46,602 bases of DNA from Neoroseomonas rubea. GTDB taxonomy: Bacteria > Pseudomonadota > Alphaproteobacteria > Acetobacterales > Acetobacteraceae. The notes below the pieces were generated by a model, which saw nothing but the letters and a program-made list of their open reading frames with translations, was not told where the DNA came from and did no database searches. Position 1 is the stretch's first letter. Every line of letters starts with the position of its first letter. This document shows positions 40,032 to 46,602 of the stretch, one piece after another. The translations under genes and the position numbers were made by a program. The stretch lies in assembly GCF_016106015.1 (NCBI RefSeq), contig NZ_JACADQ010000009.1, forward strand, positions 1 through 46,602, given 5' to 3'.

Positions 40032-40505
40032 TCAGGCCACGATGGGCGCGACGATCGCGCCGAGCAACGCCACCGCGTCGCGCGGCGCAAGCCGCACCTG
40101 CAACCCACGCTGGCCGCCATTCATGTAGACCAGCGCGTGCGCCAGCGCCGCCTGCTCGATCGCGGTGCGCACCGGGCGCGTCTGGCCGAACGGGCTGATG
40201 CCGCCGACCTTGTAGCCGGCGATGCGCTCGGCCTCCGCCGGCTTCATCATCTGCGCGGCCTTGCCCCCGAAGGCAGCGGCCAGCCGCTTCATCGAGACCT
40301 CCCGGTCCGATGGCAGGATCACGCAGGCCGGCTTGCCGTCCACCAGCGCCATCAGCGTCTTGAGCACGCGGGCCGGATCCTCCCCAAGCGCCGCGGCCGC
40401 CTGCAGGCCGATGCTGTCCGCCTCCGGATCGTACTCGTAGGTGTGGACGGTGAAGGCGATCCCCGCCTTGGCCAGCGCCACCGTCGCGCGCGTCGCCTTC
40501 GACAT
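40032..40505 (-). CDS. ybaK: YbaK/EbsC family Cys-tRNA(Pro) deacylase
   Basis: 157-residue YbaK-type editing protein that hydrolyses mischarged Cys-tRNA(Pro). It opens SKATRATVALAKAGIAFTVH, then EYDPEADSIGLQAAAALG, VLKTLMALVDGKPACVILPS with the conserved Lys, and YKVGGISPFGQTRPV near the C-terminus. The order and length fit the family. It begins three bases after the tag stop, so the genes are cotranscribed. Confidence 0.92.
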   Translation of the reverse strand: MSKATRATVALAKAGIAFTVHTYEYDPEADSIGLQAAAALGEDPARVLKTLMALVDGKPACVILPSDREVSMKRLAAAFGGKAAQMMKPAEAERIAGYKVGGISPFGQTRPVRTAIEQAALAHALVYMNGGQRGLQVRLAPRDAVALLGAIVAPIVA

Positions 40506-40508
40506 GGA

Positions 40509-41066
40509 TCAGCGCCGGTCGCGGTGCAGGAAGCAGCCCGGCGCATGGTCGTCGACCAGGCCCGTCGCCTGCATCCAGGCATACACGATCGTGGGCCCGA
40601 CGAACTTGAAGCCCCGACGCTTTAGGTCCTTCGAGATGCTGCGGGAAAGCTCGGTCTCCGTCGCGCGCCCGTCGCCCGGCTGCGGCGCGCCGCCGGTGAA
40701 AGACCAGCAATACTCGGCAAAATCCTCGCCCCGCGCCTGCATGGCGTTGAAGATGCGCGCGCCTTCGATGGTCGCGACGATCTTCGCGCGGGACCGCACG
40801 ATGCCGGGGTCGGCGAGCAGGCAGAGGATGTCCTCCTCCCCGAAGGAAGCGACGGCCTCGGGGTCGAACTCCGCAAAGGCGCGGCGAAAATTCTCCCGTT
40901 TGCGCAGGATGACGGTCCAGGACAGGCCCGCCTGGAAGCCTTCCAGCATCAGGCATTCCCACAGCGCGCGCGCATCGCGCACCGGCACGCCCCATTCCGT
41001 GTCGTGGTAGTGGCGTTCGAGCGGATCGCGCTCGGCCCAGGGGCAGCGGATGATGTCGTCCATCAT
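40509..41066 (-). CDS. tag: DNA-3-methyladenine glycosylase I
   Basis: 185-residue base-excision enzyme that removes 3-methyladenine from alkylated DNA. Tag landmarks are CPWAERDPLERHYHDTEWGV, the catalytic-region segment LMLEGFQAGLSWTVILRKRE, ADPGIVRSRAKIVATIEGAR, KRRGFKFVGPTIVYAWMQAT and the zinc-binding C-terminus (GLVDDHAPGCF). Two ATGs at 41066 and 41063 are equally possible; upstream of these the frame is open but not homologous. First gene of the tag-ybaK-ArsC-like operon. Confidence 0.94.
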   Translation of the reverse strand: MMDDIIRCPWAERDPLERHYHDTEWGVPVRDARALWECLMLEGFQAGLSWTVILRKRENFRRAFAEFDPEAVASFGEEDILCLLADPGIVRSRAKIVATIEGARIFNAMQARGEDFAEYCWSFTGGAPQPGDGRATETELSRSISKDLKRRGFKFVGPTIVYAWMQATGLVDDHAPGCFLHRDRR

Positions 41067-41313
41067 GTCCAGTTGCTCGTGACGATTTCGAACCAACTCC
41101 TGGTCAACCCGCGGCCCGGCTTCTGCTTTGGCAAGGCGCAGGCAGTTTCGCACCATGTTGCAACGATGGGCAGGGTCTTGCTCAACTCGCCCCGGGAACG
41201 GACCAGGGCGGCTGCTGTCGCCTCCGGCCCGGCACGCATGCGCGGCACGGGCGATGCGCGGCGGATCCTCCGCCGCGGGGCGCCCGGACCAAAAGGGGTT
41301 GGGGGGCAGGACC

Positions 41314-42183
41314 TTGAACAGGATCGCGGGCGCGGGGTGGACCGTGCTGGTGGGGATCGTGCGCTTTCCCCTCACGCGTCTCGCGCTGCTCGGCGGAATC
41401 CTGTTCGTCATGCTGATCGTCAGCAACAACATCATGCTGCGCTTCGCGACAACGCCGCTGCTGTCGATCGCAGCGGTCGCGGCATGGGCGGGCATGGGCT
41501 TCGCCGTCTATGCCGGCTTCGTCCGCGTCATCGAGCGGCGGCGGCTCAGCGAACTCGCCCTGCCGGGCATGGGCCGGGAGTTGGGCATAGGCCTCGCGAT
41601 CGGCGCGGGGCTCTACACGGCCAGCGTCCTGGTCCTGATCCTGTCCGGGGTCTACCGCATCGAAGGCATGAATCCCGTGGCCTTCATGCTGCCGGCGGTG
41701 GCGATGGCGGTGAGTGCCGGCGTCTTCGAGGAACTGCTGTTCCGCGGCGCGGTGCACCGCATCGTCGAGGAATGGCTCGGCAGCTGGATCGCCCTGGTGG
41801 TGTCCTCGCTGGTCTTCGGCTTCGTGCACCTGCTCAATCCGGCGGGCACCGTCACGGGCGCGCTCTTCATCAGCATCGAGGCCGGCCTGCTGCTCGGCGC
41901 GGCCTACATGCTGACCGGGCGCCTCTGGATGAGCATGGGGTTCCACGCGTCGTGGAACTACACCCAGTCGGCCATCTTCTCCGGCGTCGTGTCCGGTGGC
42001 GTCACCGATCCGGGGCTGATCCGCGCCACGATCGAGGGCCCGGACTGGCTGACGGGCGGCAGCTTCGGCCTCGAATCCTCGCTGGTCGCCTTCGTGGTCT
42101 GCACGGCGACCGGGCTCGTGCTGCTGGTCATCGCCGTCAGGCGCGGCAACGTCGTTCCCCCGGCCTGGCGGCGGTCCGGCTGA
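41314..42183 (+). CDS. CPBP family intramembrane metalloprotease-like protein
   Basis: About 289 residues with roughly eight membrane segments. The Abi/CPBP signature is present: FEELLFRGAVHRIVEEWLGS (EExxxR), FGFVHLLNPAGT (second motif His) and GFHASWNY (third His/Asn motif). Such proteins process or bind peptides in the membrane, such as prenylated proteins or bacteriocin targets. The start is uncertain; TTG at 41314 has a GGGGGGCAGG sequence upstream, and the longer frames from 41128 or 41254 begin in sequence without coding character. Monocistronic. Confidence 0.88.
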   Translation: MNRIAGAGWTVLVGIVRFPLTRLALLGGILFVMLIVSNNIMLRFATTPLLSIAAVAAWAGMGFAVYAGFVRVIERRRLSELALPGMGRELGIGLAIGAGLYTASVLVLILSGVYRIEGMNPVAFMLPAVAMAVSAGVFEELLFRGAVHRIVEEWLGSWIALVVSSLVFGFVHLLNPAGTVTGALFISIEAGLLLGAAYMLTGRLWMSMGFHASWNYTQSAIFSGVVSGGVTDPGLIRATIEGPDWLTGGSFGLESSLVAFVVCTATGLVLLVIAVRRGNVVPPAWRRSG

Positions 42184-42324
42184 AGCGCGCCGATCGGTTC
42201 AGCCAGCGTTCCCAAAGCGCGCCATCCTCGCCCGTCCCTGCGCGTCGGGCTCGGTCCCGGGGCAGCGGGGACGCAGTGCCTTTATTGGATCAGCCATACG
42301 AACCCCTAGTCGGGAGCGCGCCCG

Positions 42325-42930
42325 CTATGGTCGATTGGATTCTCCGCGATTGCAGGGTGCGCAAAGGATTTGGAGATTCGACTTCTCGTCTGATCCGCCC
42401 TTCGAAACCGGCACGATGTGGTCGATCTCGAGCGTCACCCCGTCAGATGCACCTTGCCCGCAGACTACACAACGGTTGCCATCCCTCTGAAGGACTTCCC
42501 ACCGCACACGAACGGAAATCGACGTGCGGCCACCAAAGAGGTTCGCACCCGGATTTTCCTCCGCTCCCGGTTGCGTTCCGAACCGCTGGATCCGGCGGAA
42601 CCTCCATGCGCCAATCGCCCTGGCTCTTTCGGAAACTGCCCACACACCCGAACTGCGAACGAGCCGAGCACACTCCGCAAACCCCTGGCTATACCCCCGC
42701 CTATAGGCCTGCTCGATCGTCGCCGCCTCGGCGTCTTGAGGTCCTGGCGCGGTGTCGGATCGATTGTGCTCGCCCCCAAGTGACGCAGGACGGAAGAACC
42801 AACCGTCTTCGAGGATCTCGTCAAAGCCAAACCGTCGACACTGCTCCTCAAGAAGCTCTGCGAAACTGGCTCTGTGTTCGTTTGGCAGCGATTCGTTGAT
42901 GGAGCAGACTTCGACAAAGGACGTGACCAA
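42325..42930 (-). CDS. HNH endonuclease
   Basis: 201-residue nuclease with a C-terminal HNH fold. Motifs: RWEVLQRDGNRCVVCGQGAS (zinc Cys pair), VTLEIDHIVPVSKGGSDEKS (IDHIVP with the catalytic His, and Asn in KSNLQ), and ILCAPCNRGESNR (second Cys pair). The N-terminal ~120 residues have no recognised family. G+C is much lower than the surroundings (31/60 in the line at 42841). Only TTG at 42930 starts the frame after an upstream stop, so the true 5' end is uncertain and might be truncated. No integrase or toxin-immunity partner was seen. Probably horizontally acquired. Confidence 0.85.
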   Translation of the reverse strand: MVTSFVEVCSINESLPNEHRASFAELLEEQCRRFGFDEILEDGWFFRPASLGGEHNRSDTAPGPQDAEAATIEQAYRRGYSQGFAECARLVRSSGVWAVSERARAIGAWRFRRIQRFGTQPGAEENPGANLFGGRTSISVRVRWEVLQRDGNRCVVCGQGASDGVTLEIDHIVPVSKGGSDEKSNLQILCAPCNRGESNRP

Positions 42931-43101
42931 CTCGTCAGGCGCACCAAGGCGCCGAAGAAGTGCGATCTATCGGTGCATCGACCTCCCCTACTCCTACTCG
43001 ATCTTCCCGGAGTGACGCCCGCGGGGAAGGTGAACCCGATGGATCATGCCGCCCTGCGCCTCAACGCCGTGGCCCGTCCATCTCCGCCGCGGCATGCGGG
43101 G

Positions 43102-43476
43102 TCAGGCCGGCAAGGCGGCGGTGATGATGATCTCGATCAGGTCGCCTTCGGGCATGCGCGATTCGACGAAGGATCGCACGGGCCCGAAGCCGTCCGGCAT
43201 CCAGGACGCCCAGACCTCGTCGAAGGCCGGCTTGTTGTCGTGATCGGTCACGACCACCTCCGCCTTCACGATCCGTGTCCGGTCGATGCCCGCATCGGCG
43301 AGGTACTTGTCCAGCACGGCGAGCGTGCCCCGTGTCTGCGCGCGAATATCCTGCGTGCGGTCGGGCGAGACCGCGACCGCCCAGAGAAAGCCGCCGCCGC
43401 CGGGCAGGCGATAGACGGCAACCGCCGACTTGCTGGGTAGTTTCCTATTCGGAACGCGCTCGATATCGCTTGTCAT
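43102..43476 (-). CDS. RidA/YjgF family protein
   Basis: 124-residue member of the RidA superfamily, which includes imine deaminases. The core is recognisable: VYRLPGGGGFLWAVAVSPDR, DIRAQTRGTLAVLDKYLADA, the conserved strand IVKAEVVVTDH, and the C-terminal ESRMPEGDLIEIIITAALPA. The Arg (ESR) and Glu of the active site appear, but the NV-type context is replaced, so subgroup activity is uncertain. It is about 70 bp downstream of guaA on the same strand. Confidence 0.85.
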   Translation of the reverse strand: MTSDIERVPNRKLPSKSAVAVYRLPGGGGFLWAVAVSPDRTQDIRAQTRGTLAVLDKYLADAGIDRTRIVKAEVVVTDHDNKPAFDEVWASWMPDGFGPVRSFVESRMPEGDLIEIIITAALPA

Positions 43477-43545
43477 GACAGCTCACCCGATGCTGGAGGC
43501 GTTCAGTTGAGCCTGCGCGGATGCGGGGGGCAAAGGGGGGACCCT

Positions 43546-45126
43546 TCACTCCCACTCGATCGTCCCCGGCGGCTTGCTCGTGATGTCGTAGGTCACGCGG
43601 TTGATGCCGCGCACCTCGTTCACGATGCGGTTCGCGACCCGCGTCAGGAACTCCATCGTGAAGGGATAGACATCGGCCGTCATGCCGTCGGTCGAGGTCA
43701 CCGCCCGCAGCGCGCACGCCTGGTCGTAGGTGCGCCCATCGCCCATCACGCCCACCGTGCGCACCGGCAGCAGCACCGCGAAGGCCTGCCAGATCGCGTC
43801 GTACAGCCCCGCCGCGCGGATCTCCTCCAGGTAGATGCTGTCCACCTTGCGCAGCAGGTCCGCCTTGTCCCGCGTCACCTCGCCCGGGATGCGGATGGCC
43901 AGCCCCGGGCCCGGAAAGGGATGCCGCCCGACGATCTCCTCCGGCATGCCGAGTTCCCGCCCGAGCACCCGCACCTCGTCCTTGAAGAGGTCGCGCAGCG
44001 GCTCGACCAGCTTCATGCGCATGCCCTCGGGCAGGCCGCCGACATTGTGGTGCGACTTGATCGTGACGGACGGCCCGCCGGTCGCCGACACGCTCTCGAT
44101 CACGTCCGGATAGAGCGTGCCCTGCGCCAGGAAGTCGGCGCCGCCGATCTTGTTCTGCTCCTCCTCGAACACTTCGATGAACAGGCGCCCGATCGTCTTG
44201 CGCTTCACCTCCGGGTCCGTGATGCCGGAGAGCTGGCCGAGGAACAGGTCGGAGGCGTCGCGGTGCACCAGCTTGATGTTGAAGCGGTCGCGGAAGGTGC
44301 GCACCACCTGCTCGCTTTCGTTCGCCCGCATCAGCCCGTGGTCGACATAGATGCAGGTGAGCTGGTCGCCGATCGCCTCATGCAGCAGCACCGCGGCCAC
44401 CGATGAATCGACCCCGCCCGACAGCCCGCACACCACGCGGCCCGAGCCGACCTGGGCGCGGATGCGCTCGATCATCTCGGCGCGGAAGGCGCCCATCGTC
44501 CAGTCGCCGCTGCAGCCGCAGACCAGGTGGGTAAAATTCTTCAGCAGCGCCGCGCCATGCGGCGTGTGCACGACCTCGGGGTGGAACATCGTGCCGTAGT
44601 AGTGGCGCTTGTCGTCGGCGATCAGCGCGAAGGGCGCGCCTTCGGAGCTGGCGACGACGCGGAAGCCCGGCGGCAGTTCCGTGATGCGGTCGCCATGCGA
44701 CATCCACACCTGCTCGCGCGCACCCTTCGCCCAGACGCCCTGGGTGATGGCACAGTCCCCGGTCACGTCCACATAGGCGCGGCCGAATTCCGCCGCGTGC
44801 CCGCCTTCCACCGTGCCGCCCAGCTGCTGCGCCAGCGTCTGCTGCCCGTAGCAGATGCCGAGGATGGGCAGGCCCATCTCGAACACGCAGTCCGGCGCGC
44901 GAGGGCTCGCGCCCTCGGTGACCGAGGCCGGCCCGCCCGAGAAGATGATCCCCCTGGGCGCGAAGGCGCGGATGCGCTCCTCCGGGGCGTGGTGGTACGG
45001 CCAGACCTCGCAGTAGACGCCGGCCTCGCGCAGGCGGCGCGCGATCAGCTGCGTCACCTGGCTGCCGAAGTCGAGGATCAGGATCCGGTCGTGGCGGGGG
45101 GCGGAATCAGCGGTCTGGTCGGCCAT
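43546..45126 (-). CDS. guaA: GMP synthase (glutamine-hydrolysing)
   Basis: Two-domain enzyme that converts XMP to GMP with glutamine as nitrogen donor. Class I glutamine amidotransferase domain: [20 protein letters not shown], the nucleophile elbow [17 protein letters not shown] (Cys) and [14 protein letters not shown] (His/Glu). ATP-pyrophosphatase P-loop: [20 protein letters not shown]. The C-terminal dimerisation domain ends in [17 protein letters not shown], as in all GuaA. At 526 residues length is standard. Start at 45126 ([16 protein letters not shown]); an ATG five codons upstream is possible. Confidence 0.97.
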   Translation of the reverse strand: MADQTADSAPRHDRILILDFGSQVTQLIARRLREAGVYCEVWPYHHAPEERIRAFAPRGIIFSGGPASVTEGASPRAPDCVFEMGLPILGICYGQQTLAQQLGGTVEGGHAAEFGRAYVDVTGDCAITQGVWAKGAREQVWMSHGDRITELPPGFRVVASSEGAPFALIADDKRHYYGTMFHPEVVHTPHGAALLKNFTHLVCGCSGDWTMGAFRAEMIERIRAQVGSGRVVCGLSGGVDSSVAAVLLHEAIGDQLTCIYVDHGLMRANESEQVVRTFRDRFNIKLVHRDASDLFLGQLSGITDPEVKRKTIGRLFIEVFEEEQNKIGGADFLAQGTLYPDVIESVSATGGPSVTIKSHHNVGGLPEGMRMKLVEPLRDLFKDEVRVLGRELGMPEEIVGRHPFPGPGLAIRIPGEVTRDKADLLRKVDSIYLEEIRAAGLYDAIWQAFAVLLPVRTVGVMGDGRTYDQACALRAVTSTDGMTADVYPFTMEFLTRVANRIVNEVRGINRVTYDITSKPPGTIEWE

Positions 45127-45479
45127 GGCGGCGTGAAGCATGACGGCGCGACGCGGGCAAGACCGGCACGAAGCGGGAGCCCGCCGCCGGGTCAGCCCGC
45201 GCGCGGAAAGATAGCCTCGCAGCGCTTTTGCCGCGGACCGCAAAGGCTCATCATGGCCGCGGCATGCCGGCGCCCCGACCAGGCTTTGCCGCAAGCCGCA
45301 AGCCGCAAGCCGTGGAGGGCTGCACCAATGGCAGGACCGAGCCGCGGACCGTGTTCGCCTGAATGCCGGCAACATCGGCCTCGGCGCCCGCCGCCGCGCC
45401 GGCACAATCAGGCCGTGCGATCGGCGATGCGCATCGCGGGCATCCGCCGTTCCGTCCGCCCTGGCGGGCGGCGCAACCG
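45127..45479. other. 353-bp divergent promoter region guaA / AraC regulator
   Basis: No gene. Contains three head-to-tail copies of GCCGCAA plus a partial fourth (45288-45312). No purine-type operator or riboswitch was recognised. Confidence 0.5.
45288..45312 (+). repeat. heptamer tandem repeat
   Basis: GCCGCAA three times in tandem, then GCCG. Probably a simple-sequence slippage site; whether it affects the guaA or AraC promoter is unknown. Confidence 0.7.
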
Positions 45480-46547
45480 ATGAACCGCGAGAGCGTGACC
45501 GCGCCCAAGGGCTTCAAGACCGCGCGCATCGGCGACCCGCGGGACCTTGAGGCCGGCGTCTACTGGCCGCAGTTGCAGCCCTATTTCCTCGCCCCGAAGT
45601 TCAGGACCCTGCGGTATCGGATCGAGGAGCGCGCCGGCGGTATCTCGGCGCCGGGCGAAGCCGTCGCGCTGCGGGGCGCGACCGGCGTGGGCGAGTTCGA
45701 CGTCGCCTATATCGCCGACCGCCTCGCCGCGACGCTGACGATCGCGAATGAAGGCCTTCCGGACTATTGCCTGACCGCGGTGAGTCGGGGCGCGCTGGAC
45801 TGCACGGGCATTCCGGGCGCGAAGGCGCTGCCCCGGATCGATGAGCGGGTCGGGCTCATGTACCGTGGCGTGCCCGGCACGCGCCTCTCGGCCACCGGCG
45901 ACCACGAAAGGCTGGCGGTCTGGATTCCGGCCGCGACGCTGGTCCAGCGCTTGTCGGCCTTGATGGGCGGTCCCATCGAGCGGGACCTGGCCTTCGAGCC
46001 CGTCTTCGACTGGTCGGCCGGCGCGGCGCAAAGCCTGCGGCGCCTGCTCCGGCTGATGACCGAGGAACTGGCGTCGCCCCTGCCCTTCGCCGGCAACGCG
46101 ATCGCCAGCCAGTCCTTCTCGGACCTCGTCGTCTACACGCTGCTGCACGCCATCCCGCACAGCCATTCGCAGCGCCTGCTCCAGCCGACGAGCCCCGCCA
46201 TCCCCGGCGTCGTGAAGCGGGCCGAAGCCTTCATCAGGGCCAATGTCGAGGCGCCGCTCGCGCTGCACGACGTCGCCGAGGCGGCCGGATGCAGCGTGCG
46301 CAGCCTGCAGCTCGGCTTCCGGCGGTTCCGCGACATGACGCCGCTGGAGGCCATCCGCCAGGCGCGCCTCGCGGCGGCGCGGCAGGCCCTCCAGTCCGGC
46401 GACGCCACCGGCACCGTGACGGACCTCGCCCTGCGCTTCGGCTTCAGCAATCCCGGCCGCTTCGCGCGCATGTACCAGGCCGCCTTCGGCGAAAGCCCCG
46501 CCGCGGCGCTGCGCCGCAAGCCATCGCGGTCCCGCCGGCCGGGCTGA
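45480..46547 (+). CDS. AraC family transcriptional regulator
   Basis: 355-residue AraC/XylS activator. The N-terminal ~220 residues resemble the AraC-binding-like ligand/dimer domain ([40 protein letters not shown]). The C-terminal ~100 residues contain both helix-turn-helix motifs: [20 protein letters not shown] and [20 protein letters not shown], with the conserved FGF and ending [14 protein letters not shown]. Start at 45480 ([13 protein letters not shown]); the frame is open further upstream but appears non-coding. Divergent from guaA; its target genes lie outside the window. Confidence 0.92.
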   Translation: MNRESVTAPKGFKTARIGDPRDLEAGVYWPQLQPYFLAPKFRTLRYRIEERAGGISAPGEAVALRGATGVGEFDVAYIADRLAATLTIANEGLPDYCLTAVSRGALDCTGIPGAKALPRIDERVGLMYRGVPGTRLSATGDHERLAVWIPAATLVQRLSALMGGPIERDLAFEPVFDWSAGAAQSLRRLLRLMTEELASPLPFAGNAIASQSFSDLVVYTLLHAIPHSHSQRLLQPTSPAIPGVVKRAEAFIRANVEAPLALHDVAEAAGCSVRSLQLGFRRFRDMTPLEAIRQARLAAARQALQSGDATGTVTDLALRFGFSNPGRFARMYQAAFGESPAAALRRKPSRSRRPG

Positions 46548-46602
46548 TCCCCGCCCGGCCAGGGCGGCCGGACCTCGCGGCGCGCCGCCGCGTCCCGCGC
46601 CG

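Noticed and set aside
1-46602. CRISPR arrays, riboswitches, complete IS elements or phage genes
   Set aside because: No regularly spaced direct repeats, known aptamer cores, transposase or integrase motifs were recognised on either strand.

Overview
The window is about 70% G+C, codes densely on both strands, and looks like a chromosomal segment of an alphaproteobacterium. Several Bug/TctC-type and other periplasmic binding proteins, the sox genes, an RpoH sigma factor and small DUF1127 proteins suggest Acetobacteraceae of the Roseomonas type. That placement is inference from gene content, because no rRNA is present. Housekeeping anchors are tRNA-Glu(CTC), an RluA/RluD-type pseudouridine synthase, rpoH, tag, ybaK and guaA. 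No CRISPR array, complete insertion sequence, integrase or phage module was seen.

Layout. 1-2809: the 3' part of an SDR gene, a Bug-type binding protein and an aldo/keto reductase. 3022-3195: repeat copy A. 3300-7918 (minus): a (2Fe-2S) protein and a molybdopterin hydroxylase subunit, coupled by overlapping codons to soxX-soxY-soxZ-soxA; soxB and soxCD are absent. 7998-9750: three broken genes in a row (truncated MocR, frameshifted GNAT, frameshifted NTF2/SnoaL-like). 9837-12972: an EamA transporter, a DUF1127 miniprotein diverging from a winged-helix/TPR regulator, and a further small ORF. 13091-16589 (minus): a four-gene oxidoreductase operon (OsmC, flavin monooxygenase, FAD oxidoreductase, MaoC) bracketed by a 39-bp imperfect direct repeat. 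16895-20707: repeat copies B and C enclose a PfpI-family gene and a second divergent DUF1127/regulator pair. 20895-24529: an arylsulfatase and an outer-membrane barrel protein diverge around an FNR/FixK-type box.

24530-26070 is gene-poor and holds an apparently decayed ORF and one small gene next to tRNA-Glu. 26188-28756: DUF2256, a DUF6476-like gene, the pseudouridine synthase and rpoH with good terminators. 28888-36819 (minus): a six-gene series with three unrelated periplasmic binding proteins (ABC family 5, Bug/TctC, amino-acid type), two metallopeptidases (M20, M28) and a GMC oxidoreductase, but no permease. 37214-39606: a TetR regulator with a perfect 20-bp palindrome in its promoter, leading a coupled operon of VOC, DUF1428, VOC and SRPBCC proteins. 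39669-41066: ArsC-like, YbaK and Tag. 41314-46547: a CPBP protein, an HNH endonuclease in a low-GC pocket, RidA, GuaA and an AraC regulator.

Functional themes are scavenging of small organic molecules by binding proteins and peptidases, inorganic and organic sulfur metabolism (sox genes, arylsulfatase), and flavin/molybdenum oxidoreductases. The least explained elements are the dispersed ~174-bp repeat, the repeat-bracketed redox operon, the molybdenum hydroxylase/sox fusion cluster with an altered SoxY tail, and the duplicated DUF1127/regulator module.
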